Of a DNA stretch of 64,000 nucleotides, positions 37,305 to 49,109 are shown in pieces. Source of the DNA: Aldrovandia affinis (Eukaryota; Chordata; Actinopteri; Notacanthiformes; Halosauridae); NCBI GenBank assembly GCA_029706075.1, contig JAINUG010000192.1, positions 1,282,001 through 1,346,000 on the forward strand, in the 5' to 3' direction. A model generated the notes under the pieces. That model saw only the letters and a list, made by a program, of their open reading frames with translations. It did not search any database and was not told the origin of the DNA. Position numbers and translations under genes: made by a program. Positions within the stretch are counted from its first letter, which is position 1, and each line of letters begins with the position of its first letter.

Positions 37305-38464
37305 ATGGCTTCGTCACATTTTGATTTGGAGTTGTTTATTAATGAACCGTCCATCGTTATTTTTGAACAGTGTCGTAAGGCGGATTTATTCATTATCGCG
37401 GAGCATTTTGGCGTCTCTGTTAGCCGGTCTCTTCTTAAAAAGGAGATTCGGTCGGTCGTGTGGGATCAGCTCGTGGAGCTGGGTCTCTTTATCCGGCCTG
37501 TTTTGTCCCTGGTGCCGGACGCTGAACCGATGTTGGGTGCTACGGCTTCCTCTGGATCGGAGGAAAAGGAGGAGACGCCGCCGGTTACCCTGCCGAGGTT
37601 TGAGGCGTTCTCTTCGCGAACCTCTTCTGGGTCAATGGTTGGGGCGAGGTTGGAGATCCGTTTGGCCCGCCTGCAGCTAGAAGCACAGGAGAGAGTCCAG
37701 GAGAGAGAGGTACAGGAGAGAGCCAAGGACAGGAAACTGGCATTGCGGAAAATGGAGATTGAGGCAGAGACTACCCTCAAGCTGCGGCAATTGGAGTTGC
37801 AGTACGCCGCTGCACAGTCGGTTGTGTCCACAGCCGCCTCAGGTATGTCCACGCCATTCACTGGACTCTATGATGTGAGGAGACATGTGACTCTTCCTCC
37901 CTTTAATGAGACAGAGGTGGATACCTATTTTAGCACTTTTGAGCGCCTCGCTACCGCACTTCAATGGCCGAAAGACATTTGGACAACATTGTTACAGTGC
38001 AAATTTTCCGGTAAAGCGCAGGATGCTACTGCTACTTTGTCTCTTGAGGACAGTTTGAATTACGAAATTGTGAAGGCTGCTGTGCTGCGTGCTTATGAGT
38101 TAGTGCCGGAGGCATATAGACAGAAATTCCGAAACCAACGAAAAGTCCCGACTCAGTCCTTTGTTGAGTTTGCAGAGAGAAGGGAATGCTGTTTGATAAG
38201 TGGTGTGCTGCTAGCAAGGCTACGGATTTAAATTCTCTTCGAGATTTAGTCTTGTTGGAGGAATTTAAAAAGTGTACACCAGAGCGTTGTGTGGTATACC
38301 TTAATGAGCAAAAGGTTACGTCCTTAAATGAGGCGGCCATCTTTGCTGACGAGTTTACTCTCACGCATAAAACGGTGTTTGTGTCATCCCGTGAGAAGGC
38401 TTCTGATGATGACTTACCTGTTAGCTCACAGCTGAAACGCCCGAACTCTCCACCGATAATTTAT
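37305..38464 (+). pseudogene. gypsy gag-type fossil region
   Basis: The translation begins MASSHFDLELFINEPS and has a charged coiled-coil-like middle. It then has a block including LPPFNETEVDTYFSTFERLA and YELVPEAYRQKFRNQRKVP, typical of the capsid/SCAN-like region of fish gypsy gag. The region is broken and is read only as a family marker. Confidence 0.85.
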
Positions 38465-39130
38465 GTTACGAACCCGACGGCTTTTAGGGGTACGGGGGAG
38501 ACCGTAACATATTAGTGTAATTTGAATCGGGTCTTGAGCGAATTATGAGGGTAACTAATAAAGACAAGGCAAGAGGGGCGGTGTTTATGTACATATATTT
38601 ACAGACAATAGTGAGGCTATTTACAAAGGGGAAATACAAACACAAAGACACAAGGCCAAGGGACACGGGTGTTGCCAAAGAAATGAACTTAGTAAAACAG
38701 AACAGGCTAGCTACAAACAAAAACGAAGATAGGCTGACTATCTAAACCTTTATACGAAATAAAAGTCTACCTATCTAATCTACACTAGCTACCCGTAAAC
38801 AAAGGTACACAGATGGCAACCACCCCTTTCCTAATGTCTCTATACACAGGATTGACCTATCGATGAAGATGTATGGAGGCCACTTTCACTAACAAACTTT
38901 CAAAGGTCACACACTCTGTCTCTCACGTTCAGCAAACAAACAGCAAAAGGGCAAAAGGGATCTTGCAGGAGCAGTCATGGGGTTTTTATAGAAGGGCAGG
39001 TGATTGGTGGAGGCGGGACCAGGACACAGAAATGATTGACAGTAGGGAAGGCGAATGGAATGGCGGATGGTACTCCTACGGAACACGGAAACAGAGAAGA
39101 CAAAAGCACACAGACACGTGGAACGTAACA
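38464..39130 (-). repeat. gypsy element end LTR (high-coordinate side)
   Basis: About 667 bp, same orientation as the LTR at 35006 and followed by the second ATGGA of the target site duplication. Confidence 0.93.
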
Positions 39131-40379
39131 ATGGACGTGGTGTTCTTTATACGGTGTGGCTATGGTTACGAACCGGGAATCAAGTCTATAGGGCTAACAA
39201 AAATCTCCCAGCATTCATTTAAGGCTGAAGCAGCTGAAGACAGATGACTGAGCTCAGCTGTATAGACAGACATTTATCCCTTAACCAGGGGGATAATTTG
39301 GCCTTATATGGGGGGGCGGTGGGATACAAAACAAAACAACCTCCTTTAAACTGATTTAATTTGACCTCATCTTTCTTAACCTGCCCCCATCCCCTGCCCA
39401 CTCAGCAGCACATGCCACTACTAATATTCAATATATCGATTCCACATAGAAAGACACAGGCCTGGATTCAATGACAATTCATTCTTAACTTTGACTTAAA
39501 TGGTCACAAATGTAGTTTGGTTTGCCGAGTTCAGCAATCACAAATTCACACCTTCACAAATTAACTTGCCAAACTCTGTTTGTGAAGAAAAAAAGTCAAC
39601 AACAATATTGATTGAATGCTGGTCCAGGCCCTAATCTTGTTTACACTGCTGGATTTGATGCAAACCAGTTTTAGGTTTGAATCTCAACTGTTACATTCTT
39701 GACCCAAAGTGCTTAAATTAATCCAGCTTGAACAAATGGATAATACCTCAAGCATCAGAGCATCAGATAAAGACCGCTGCTGATCAAATAAATACATTGA
39801 AATAAAACACACATTTAAATACGTTTGAATACAAACCATTGCACTGCTGAGCTCCCAAAAGCTGGACTTCTGTTGCTTCTGTATTACAGTCATAACACAT
39901 TTCATCTTAATGCTTGCACTTTGAGAATGAAAGGCAAAAACAAGTTTATGAACTAAGCTTGTCTTTTGGTAACGGCGTCAAAATGAGTCAATGTTATGCA
40001 TATCGCCTAGAAACAGGGTGTCTGCAATCTGTTATGTTGGCAGCAAAACTTCTTTCTGTAAGGTGTCCATCATCCTTAAAGGTTGAAGGGCTTAAAAGCT
40101 ATAAATGCGAGATCACATGAATATGTACTCGCTCCCAGACAAAGAGCACTGCAGCACACTGCTCACCTATCATCGGGTGACTTATTTTCCACACTACAGG
40201 CCGAACAAGGCAGCAGGATATAGCTAGCACCGATTGGAGGGAAGGCGCACAACTCACTGGTGACAACTGGTATCCTGGGGGCTCCTGGCCCATTGTTGAC
40301 AAGAGCTAATGCCCAAGGAGCCCTGACCAAGTCAAACACACCCTACTCCTGGTGGAAGGAGAACAACTGTGTCCCGCTG

Positions 40380-40558
40380 CTGTGAGCTCCCAGACCCACA
40401 ATTTTCCAGGAGTGGCCTTTTTGGCTCAGGGAATAATTTTCCAGTCTCCCACATTGGTTCCAAGCCTGTCTGGAAAATGTCCAGGCTGTGACAACCTGTT
40501 TGTAAATGGCGCTATACAGCTATACAAAAATAAAGATTGATTGATTGATTGAAAGATC
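40380..40558 (+). mobile_element. LINE/SINE 3' end with (GATT)n tail
   Basis: The end GTAAATGGCGCTATACAGCT followed by ATACAAAAATAAAGATTGATTGATTGATT has the form of a retroposon 3' end with a simple-repeat tail. No coding part is visible. Confidence 0.5.
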
Positions 40559-40577
40559 GATACATGTGGTTGGCTCA

Positions 40578-40672
40578 CAGTTGATGCTTGAGCCTGTTGT
40601 GTCCAGGCTGTAGGGTCCAGCCTATGCAGCCCACAGCCAAGCGCCTTTACCGACTGAGCCACTCCAGAGCCT
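40578..40672 (-). mobile_element. tRNA-like SINE head remnant
   Basis: The minus strand reads GGAGTGGCTCAGTCGGTAAA followed by GGCGCTTGGCTGTGGG, a box-A-like start of a tRNA-derived SINE. No clear box B. Confidence 0.35.
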
Positions 40673-42944
40673 AAAATCAGGGTCATAAACGATCCCTGGC
40701 TCCAGAAAGCACAGTAAACACAAAAACAAGCCTCCGTGCGCCAGCACATGGACACAGACCGAGGCCTTGCAACATTTTCTGCCCTCTAGATGTTTTGTTG
40801 TTGTTGATCTATTATCAGCGTGGGAGGGAATCTCGATCGCCTAATTCTTACACACTGCGAGGATCTCGCGGGTTCAGACCAGGTCAATTAGTCAGCGTCG
40901 GGAGCGGGGAGCGTGTGTGGCCGAGTTCTGATTTAATCCGGCCCGTGCAAGCTTGTTAAAGGAGTCTTTGCTCTGCACCCCTGCGGCAGACTGCTAAGCC
41001 TTTCCATTCCTCTGTGTCCCATCCCATTACTTTATGCAAAACAAACACACGAGGATGTGGCCGTTCAGGGGAAAACATCCACAGCCCTGGGTTTCATTCT
41101 GCACGCCAGAACGGATTCATATTCCTGTCGGCGTGTCTACACACTAGCCAATTAGCACCACGTCAGCACCGACTCCTCATCTCCCGGACATAGTTTGCAA
41201 AGACTCAAAGTCCTTCCCCCGTCTCGCTCTGTTCTCCCGTTTTGTTTGAGCTGAGGGAATCAGACAGGCGTGGCTCAGCCATTCCGAGGCCCGCGTTATC
41301 GGAGCAGACGGTGTGTTGTGAAATAGTGATGTGTGCCACGTTAACACTCATGGCTGGCCAGCACCCAGGGCCTGGTATTAGCATGCTGGGATGTTGGGAC
41401 ACAAGGGATACTGGGGGACTGGGGTATTGGGGTGCTCAGTCTGGTGATATAATGCCCCCTCAGTCACACATCTGCTTGAGCCCATGGCCATCTTAACTGG
41501 ATTGGTCTTGTCTCTTTCCTTACGGGGAAAAACTGGTCATATGTAGGGCTGCGAAGGAAAATTGAAGTGAAGTACAGGTTTGGATTTGGAGATTCATGAT
41601 TTCTTTCCTTCTTTCTCTCTTTCTTTGTTCAAGTGCTGTGTTTCTTTTGCGAGGCTCTGTATGAATACAGTGTGTTTGTAATATGGAAGTGCTTAAAGAC
41701 TTTTCTCCTCCTTCACAATTTTGATTGCCACCTTTCCTCCCATGACCCAGCAGCATATACATTATAATTATTCATTTATTCTTTCAACCAATTTTCATCC
41801 AGGATTCAAGGTGTTGTAGGATTCAACACCAGATCACAGGGCATGTCCCTGCCCCCCATCACAAGCAAAAATAAGCTCTATTTTAACCAGAACTGTTTCC
41901 GTCTCGATCCCCCGATTCAGTTTATAGGCGTCAACAGTAGCCTCGGCTGAACGCTTCTGGAACGGCGTCTATCCTAGGCGTCGTCGTCACAGGCGCTGTT
42001 CGGTCTGGTCTTCGGCGATCGATCGTGAAACGCTCTCCGGCCTACCTTCAGGGCTTTACGCCGCAAACCTCCTTTAATGTTCCGTTCTCTCTTCTCTTCC
42101 ACCCAGTCACGTCTCCAGACTAAAGGAACGCTGCGCTCTAAGCTCTCACACAGAGCCTTAAGAACTACCGCAGGAGCAATTAACACGAGTGAATGCTTCA
42201 GTCCTCTGTGTGCGCCGCTCTATCAAAGCGCCGGCGGAGCCAAGGACACACAATTGATATCAACACAAAAGAAGCGCGGCGCAAAGACTGCACGCGCACG
42301 ACACAACCACAAGGCTAGCCTTGCATCGTGAGGAAAGATTCCTCCCAGACATCGCTGGCTGGGAGCCGAGAGTCACGTTCGCGGCGCCGGTATTATCGAT
42401 CTCGTTTATCAGCAGGGAGTAGCACGGGGGCTCGGATGATTGATTGGTGTGTAATGCTGTGGGCAACAACACTTTGAGGGCAACCAGGATTGTTCTCTGA
42501 AGTACTTGTCAGTAGGTAAGCTGTTCAGTTAACATAGGTATTAGAATGAATTTAAATCTGTTTAGGAAAAGTACATGGATTTCTGATGTCTGTAGAGTGT
42601 CTTGTCCTTGTCCGGACCATGCCAGTGCCGACTCTAAAAGGCATCGGACAGGGTGGTGCATGGTCCGTAGCGTTGCCCAGGTAGGGTATCGCTGTCTCAT
42701 TGCGAGTCCTCTGGCCAGATGGGTGCCTGCAGTCCGTCAGGACGTTGCAATGATGAGGCAGCAAGCATCCAGTGGCCAGGGAGTCACTCTTGTGTGAATA
42801 GGCAGGGACAACCCCGCCAACCGATATTCAATAGGGCTGAAATCCGACACCAGACTGTGGGACGCATCCACACACTGCAACACTGTGCTTTAGGAAAATC
42901 CACCCAACAGCTATTTCCTTAAACTTTCCCAAACCCTTTTGCTA

Positions 42945-43318
42945 AGGCACACCTAAATAAACTCAATTGTCTTCAGAGGTCACATAATTATTTAATTGGA
43001 GTCCAACTATGTACAATTAAGGTGTTTCAAATGATTTCAAATGAAATACACCTGTCTGTGAAAGGTCCCACAGTTGGTTGGAAGAATGGGCGAAAATTGC
43101 AGTGTCCAGATGTGCAAAGCTGGTAGAGGGGGTGAATAGTTATGGCATCAATTATTGTCAGTTTTTTATTTTATTTATTTTATAGATTAATAAAAAAGCT
43201 TTAGAGTTGTCTTTTTTGTTTTATTTGACATTATAGAGTATTTTGTGCTGATCAGTGGCAAGGAATCCCAATGAAATCCATTTTGATTCCATGAAGTAAG
43301 AAAATAAAATGTGAAATT
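42945..43318. mobile_element. Tc1-like transposon end fragment
   Basis: The stretch with TTGGAGTCCAACTATGTACA, AAATACACCTGTCTGTGAAA and GACATTATAGAGTATTTTGT resembles the terminal part of a common fish Tc1-like element. A diverged relative at 18240-18565 shares the GACATTATAGAGTATT...TTGATCAGTGG...AAATC.ATTTTGATTC order. No transposase remains. Confidence 0.6.
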
Positions 43319-43319
43319 T

Positions 43320-45975
43320 CTATTATTATGTATAAAATCACATTTATTTGTATAGCACTTTTTACAAATACATTGTCACAAAATGCTGAACAAAAGGGAA
43401 CCCAGGCCTAAATCCCCCCAAAAGCAAGCCTAAGGCGACAGTGGCAAGGAAAAACTCCTTTGGTCAAAACAATATGGACAATCCTTGGGAGGAACCAGAC
43501 TAAAGGGGGGGAGCTTATCCTCCAAAAAAGATTGTATCATGGTCAGTCCAAAGGTGACGCAGGGCTGGCTGACTTTGCGCCTCCGAGTTAAGTAGTCAGT
43601 AGGGGGGGCTAAATCATGTGGACTGGGGTAAAGGGCGTGGGTTGATGGGGGCAGCTCACCCTATGGATTCCCAGCCTAACAGTGGTGGTGACACGTTGAG
43701 GAGGTTACAGTATGGAAAGTTTCTCACTCCATAAGACACTAGAGCACGGTCTTCTCCATCTCTCCACCTAGACTATGTTTGGCAGTAGGCCAGGCTGAAA
43801 ATATATGTTTTTAATCTAGACTTAAAAATTGAAACTGTCCGAATCCCTAACATGTTTTGGTAAACCGATCCACAACAGAGGAGCTCTATAAGAGAAGGCT
43901 CTACCACCAGCTGTGCTTTTCAAAATTCTAGGGAGTAATAGATGGCTGGATTAACTTTGAACAAAGCAGTCGTGTAGGCTTATAAGGAACAATCATTTCA
44001 GTCAGATATATAGGTGCAAGTCCATGCAATGCTTTAAAAGTTAATAGCAGTACTTTATAATCAGCCCAATATTTAACAGGAAGCCAATGTAGTGATGCTA
44101 ACACAGGAGTAATGTGCTCATATGTCTTAGATCTAGTCAAAATACGTGCCGCTGTGTTCTGTACTAGTTGAAGACTCTGAAGAGAGCTACTAGAGCAGTC
44201 AGATACAGTAGTAAGGCATTACAATAGTCTAGCCTCGATGCGACCAAAGCATGCATCAACATTTCTGCATCCTCTAATGACAGAAAGTTCCTAATTTATC
44301 CAACTTATTCCTTCATTTTTTGGGGCCCAAGACCATCGTCTCTGTTTTATCTGAATTCAAAAGCAGGAAGTTTACTGTCATCCAATTTGCTATATCAGAG
44401 ATACAAGCCTCTAACTGAGTGAGTTGAAGTATTTCACCTGGTTTCATTGATATGTACAGCTGTGTATCATCTGCATAGCAATGGAAATTCACACCATGTT
44501 TGCGAATAACATTACTGAGTGGTAGCAAGTATAATGAGATTAGTAATGGTCCCAGCAATGAGGAATACCATATTTAACCTGAGAGCAGTCAGAGTACTCT
44601 TGATCTAATTGCACAAATTGAAACCTGTCTGATAGGTATGATTTAAACCATGAGAGTGCCTGTCCATGCAAACAAACCAGATTTTCTAGCCTGTAAAGGA
44701 TCATTTGGTGGTGAATAGTGTTAAAAGGAGCACTTATGTCAAGGAGAACAAGAATAAAAACACAACCAGTATCCAATGCTAACAGTAAGTCATTTACAAC
44801 TTTAATAAGTGCCGTCTCGATACTACGGTTTGGTATAAAACCTGATTGTAGTGTTTCATAGAGATCATTTGTTTTTAGGAAAGCAGTTAATTGTTGAGCT
44901 ACAGATTTCTGTAAAATTTGACAAAAAGGGACAATTTGAAATGGGTTATTGAAATTCAGGTTATCAGGATCAAGATTTGGTTTCTTTAGAAGAGGCTTGA
45001 TTACTGCCACTTTGAAAGACTTAGGTACGCAACCCAATAATAGGGATGTATTTATGATATCTAACATGGGCTGGCCTAGCACAGGCAAAAGCTCTTTAAT
45101 AAGCTTTGTTGGCATGGGCTCTAACAGACATGTAGATGATTTGTAGGACATAATCAGTTTACTAAATTTGTCCAGATCCAAGGGAGCGAAAAACTCAAGG
45201 GTCTCTACGCAACCCTGCTCCTGATAGCCCTGTGCCCTGAGTCATTTTCATCATTTGTTCTATGATCGTCTCACTCTTATCAGTAAACGAGTTCATGAAG
45301 TCATTACAATTATAGTTAGGAGGATAACTGCTGTAATCTGAGGACTGATTCAAAAAAAAAAATAAAAAAATAAATTCAGATTTTCTCCCATTTTCTCCCA
45401 ATTTAGTAGTCAATTACACCCTCTATTTTTCATGTAGTGAGTTCGCTGCCGTAGTCCTGTGACCGGTAGTGACAAAGGCAAAGTATTGTCTCCTCCAAGA
45501 CAGCACTCACAGGCTGTTGACTGTAACTCCGGTACTACAGAGCAACTCCTGTGCACAGCGAACTTCCTGTCAGCTTCCTTCCCCCCTCACTGGGGCAGAC
45601 AGCCAATTGCCACCCCTGGTGGCACTCCTGACCAGAGCCAAGTCTCATAGGAACCCCGGTCACAGTGGTCAGCATCAAACTAGATCACCCGGGAGGCGAG
45701 GACAGATTTTTTGTCAATTTAGCTACCGTGTTAAATAGAAATCTTGGGTTGTTTTTATTCTGGTCAATTAATTTTGAGAAATAGAATGACCTAGCTGTAG
45801 TAAGAGCGTCCTTGTATTTTACGAGGCTGTCCTTCCAAGCAGAGCGAAAAACCTCTAAATTGGTCCAGGAAACTTGAGGGCATGGGTATGGTAAGTAAAC
45901 CATTTGCAAGTTTCTTCTAATTTCCTCTTGAGGAAGCACTTGTATATAATTTTTTAAGGAACTGGCTTAATCTAA
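43320..45975 (-). mobile_element. L2-clade LINE, 5'-truncated and degraded
   Basis: Minus-strand pieces match the fish L2/Maui-type reverse transcriptase. They include PMPTKLIKELLPVLGQPMLD, FKVAVIKPLLKKPNLDPDNL, LLDISAPFNTIHHQMIL (motif A region), then [15 protein letters not shown] (YADD catalytic motif), the palm/thumb region [18 protein letters not shown], and the C-terminal HITPVLASLHWLPV. The upstream linker between endonuclease and RT is at 45685-45939; the endonuclease domain is missing. The 3' end (43320-43880) ends in a GTGCTATACAAATAAATGTG-type tail. Frameshifts separate the pieces (about 44313-44558, 44540-45181, 45195-45413), and a SINE interrupts it. It lies in sense orientation in a gfra2 intron. 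Confidence 0.85.
45351..45697 (-). mobile_element. tRNA-derived SINE inserted in a LINE
   Basis: On the minus strand it begins GCCTCCCGGGTGATCTAG and ends GGGAGAAAATGGGAGAAAAT plus an A/T-rich tail, the same family as the SINE at 29902. Near-perfect direct repeats flank it: GAGGACTGATT (45340-45350) and GAGGACAGATT (45698-45708). It splits the L2-type LINE reading frame. Confidence 0.8.
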
Positions 45976-46316
45976 GTGTGGAAATCAACCGTATCTCCCA
46001 TGTCTGTAGCTCAAACCAGCAAGGTGTGAAGTTTCTTTTCACAGGGTTTTAATGAGTCTTGATCCATTGATTTAAATGAGTAATGAATTGTGGGGTAAGG
46101 TTCAAAGCGCTTGCTGGCTGGATCGTCTGGGATTGTCTGGGGCTGTCTGGGCCAGCTGATCAGTCTTACATAGCACCATGGAGTGCCACCTTCTCCCTCA
46201 AATGATGATAAATGGAGAGTTGGTGTGGTAGCAAATGTGAGGGAAATCTCCATTCATGGGGAGGAGGTGGGTAGCCTGTGGGCTGCTGAGTCAGTGCCAC
46301 AGATCCTCCATAGTTC

Positions 46317-46424
46317 GGGTGTCCAATCTTATATGAGTTTAAGCCCATGATTCTTCGATTCTTGGAATCAGTTGTTGTAGAGCCTGCACTCACATCGGCC
46401 CTTCTCTGATAAGATTGGACACCC
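46317..46424. mobile_element. small MITE-like inverted-repeat element
   Basis: Perfect 16-bp inverted ends GGGTGTCCAATCTTAT (46317-46332) and its reverse complement (46409-46424) enclose about 76 bp. The ends resemble those of hAT-type MITEs. No target duplication was confirmed. Confidence 0.6.
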
Positions 46425-47516
46425 CTGCTCAATAGTGCCAGCCAGCTCGTATGTTCCCACTTAACTCTCTACTTCCTTACTCTAAGCAGCGCTAATAAAA
46501 CATGGTTAGGACAGTGTGTGACATATCCATTCATTGGTGCCAGGCCTGAAGTAATTAAACCATTTAAACTACTGGAGCTCCTTAGCTTGACACCATTGCA
46601 TCACAGTCTGTCCTAATCGTGTTTTATCAACCTGACTCTACAGTACATACTGCATATACAGTATGTACTGAGGTTCTGGTTAGCAACAAAAGTTTCTGGT
46701 GACACATTGCCATTTATGAATATCCATAAAGAGGCCTGCCCAGGGACATAGCATCCATTGGGACCAGTACTGTTCTTGGTCATGCCCTGTTCACAAATAT
46801 TCATGCGACGCATCAAATTGGAACATTTCTGGCTTCAGTGGTAGCGGAGACAGGAGACTAAGATCGCGGAGCTGGCCGTCTCTTTAGTGCAGAGAAAGTG
46901 TGTCAGCTCTGAGCACGTTGCGCGCAGTGCTCCAGATGGGCATTGTGTTGTGCGCGATCGCCATGCGCCCAGAGCTCTGTAAGCACAGAGGCGTACCGCG
47001 GAAGCTCCACGCGGGCCAGCGGCGTGTTTCTGAAACACTCCTTGCAGACGCAGAACTCCGCTCATGAGTCACGACAGCAGGCTTTTATACGATTATCTGT
47101 TTCATGTACTTTCCCCCTCGGAGGCAACAGAAAAGAGGCCAAAAATAAATCCTAAAAGTAGTCACATAAAAAAGTGCACCCTGCACACCCAGATATGAAA
47201 CTTCTCTGCTGCATGGAATATCCCACTTTCCCAATCCACAGCTTCTAATATCAGCGGCTCTGTAATCCTTCCCAAAGTCCTTCAAAACAGCTTCACTTGT
47301 TCTCTTTTGTAGTTATTTTTTTCATTCTGCCTGGATGCAGACTTTGGGGATAGACTGACAGCACAAATGCAGGTGCGTATAACTATGACAGTGCTCATAC
47401 ATATTTACCAAAGATGGCCTCCAGCTAAACTGTGGGTGGTGTTAAATCCGGACAGCTAGAAATCTGTTCCAAAATATATTTTTATTTACACTTGATGTGC
47501 TCTGTCACCGCCACCC
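46425..47516. other. gfra2 intron, no element recognised
   Basis: AT-rich sequence with a short CpG-richer part (46860-47060). No coding homology. Confidence 0.5.
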
Positions 47517-48418
47517 CACTCCAGCTCTGACTCTCTGTGACTCTGTGTCCCCTCTCCAGCTCTGACTCTCTGTGACTCTCTGCTCCCTCTCCAGCTCTGA
47601 CTCTCTGTGACTCTGTGCCCCATCCCCAGCTCTGACTCTGTGTGACTCTGTGCCCCATCCCCAGCTCTGACTCTCTGTGACTCTGTGCCCCCTCTCCAGC
47701 TCTGACTCTCTGTGACTCTGTGCCCCCTCTCCAGCTCTGACTCTCTGTGACTCTGTGCCCCCTCTCCAGCTCTGACTCTCTGTGACTCTGTGCCCCCTCT
47801 CCAGCTCTGACTCTCTGTGACTCTGTGCCCCATCCCCAGCTCTGACTCTCTGTGACTCTGTGCCCCCTCTCCAGCTCTGACTCTCTGTGACTCTGTGCCC
47901 CCTCTCCAGCTCTGACTCTCTGTGACTCTCTGCCCCCTCTCCAGCTCTGACTCTCTGTGACTCAGTGCCCCCTCTCCAGCTCTGACTCTCTGTGACTCTG
48001 TGCCCCCTCTCCAGCTCTGACTCTCTGTGACTCTGTGCCCCCTCTCCAGCTCTGACTCTCTGTGACTCTGTGCCCCCTCTCCAGCTCTGACTCTCTGTGA
48101 CTCTGCCCCCTCTGCCCCCTCTCCAGCTCTGACTCTCTGTGACTCTGTGCCCCATCCCCAGCTCTGACTCTCTGTGACTCTGTGCCCCATCCCCAGCTCT
48201 GACTCTCTGTGACTCTGTGCCCCCTCCCCAGCTCTGACTCTCTGTGACTCTGTGCCCCCTCCCCAGCTCTGACTCTCTGTGACTCTGTGCCCCCTCCCCA
48301 GCTCTGATTCTCTGTGACTCTGTCCCCTCTCCAGCTCTGACTCTCTGTGACTCTGTGCCCCCTCTCCAGCTCTGACTCTTGGTGATCTGTGTCCCCTCTC
48401 CAGCTCTGACTGAGACTA
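47517..48418. repeat. 35-bp minisatellite, about 26 copies
   Basis: The plus-strand unit is CTGACTCTCTGTGACTCTGT followed by GCCCCCTCTCCAGCT, with variants CCCATCCCCAG and CCCCTCCCCAG. Because 35 is not a multiple of 3 and the units lack minus-strand stops, all three minus frames stay open. This gives long artificial reading frames with ESQSWRGGTE-like repeats. It lies in the intron downstream of the gfra2 linker exon, about 240 bp from its donor. Confidence 0.95.
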
Positions 48419-48660
48419 TGGCCTGGATTAAACAAACATGTGTCTTTAACTTTGATTTATGAACGCAATAATAAACAGTTGCACGCAAGAGGTTTTGCGA
48501 AGAAAATAATCACCATTTAATTGAGAGTCAAAGTTAAGGGCAAATGTTGATTGACTCAATGCGCTCAATGTTTCCCAGACCCGATTGTGAGCTGAGTCCG
48601 TGTAATCCTGAGAGCAGACTAAATAAACACTGTCCCGTAGCAAACGAACGCAGGTCTTAC

Positions 48661-48744
48661 CTGAGATAATGGAGGCCCGTCGAATCACGTCCGAGTGGCG
48701 ACTGGCGACAGGTTCATACGGGGAGGTTTCATAGAACTCTTCTT
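48661..48744 (-). CDS. gfra2: gfra2 exon, D1-D2 linker (84 nt)
   Basis: The exon encodes EEFYETSPYEPV followed by ASRHSDVIRRASIIS, matching human GFRA2 EEFYEASPYEPVTSRLSDIFRLASIFSG. This acidic linker between domains D1 and D2 is characteristic of GFRA1/GFRA2. The acceptor is a strong polypyrimidine tract ending TTTTTTCCCTGTAG, and the donor is G|GTAAGA. It starts by completing a phase-1 codon and ends in phase 1; at 84 nt its skipping would keep frame. Mammalian GFRA2 is known to make isoforms lacking N-terminal exons, so alternative use is plausible but not shown here. A 35-bp minisatellite lies about 240 bp downstream in the intron. Confidence 0.92.
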
Positions 48745-49109
48745 CTACAGGGAAAAAAGGAGACATCACAGAAAAGCCTAGTCAATAAGGTTTGCCAGCA
48801 ATTCCGGCACATACATTCAAACAAAACAAAATAAATCTGAGCCAATATTTTCAAGAGTCTGCAATATTCTCTTGAATGTTCTGGTCAAAGGTTAAATACA
48901 TGAAGTGATCAGGTCCCTTCCCTTGACCCATATTGGTCTGCACATCACCTTCTGTAGAGGGAGCATGCGGTTCTGGTGCAACGTGCTGTGATTTGCGAAA
49001 GAAACATGCATTGTCCGAGCCACGTGCTTCCTCCCACCATTTATTTTCACTGCAGTCCAGCTGCGACAGTCATTGTGTTGAAGGACTGCATATACGGTAT
49101 GCATGTATG

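Larger units (their letters stand above)
35006..39130 (-). mobile_element. gypsy-type LTR retrotransposon, fossil, internally rearranged
   Basis: Two long terminal repeats in the same orientation bound the element (35006-35724 and 38464-39130), with TG...CA ends TGTTACG...CGTAACA. A perfect 5-bp target site duplication ATGGA lies at 35001-35005 and 39131-39135, so the whole block is one insertion. Between them lie a gag-type region and a nucleocapsid/protease region facing opposite ways, plus a third, partial LTR copy. Most of pol is absent. It is clearly broken, with several breaks. The end LTRs are nearly identical apart from a short length difference, suggesting a young insertion. It sits in the gfra2 intron between 34145 and 48661. 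Confidence 0.9.
39136..42944. other. gfra2 intron, mostly unique sequence
   Basis: Aside from the retroposon ends at 40380-40672, nothing is recognised. 41900-42420 is CpG-richer than its surroundings. 42590-42850 (CCATGCCAGTGCCGACTC...) looks repeat-like but I cannot name it. Confidence 0.45.

Noticed and set aside
42590-42850. Possible retroelement or transposon piece
   Set aside because: The sequence feels repeat-like but I could not tie it to a family or find ends.
46613-46830. Possible Tc1 fragment
   Set aside because: Only loose resemblance to the repeat segments at 49150 and 50060; no transposase motif or end.
47486-48488. Long minus-strand open frames (157-327 codons) with Glu/Ser/Arg repeats
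   Set aside because: They are produced by the 35-bp minisatellite, whose unit lacks stops in all three frames. No start context, homology or splice support.
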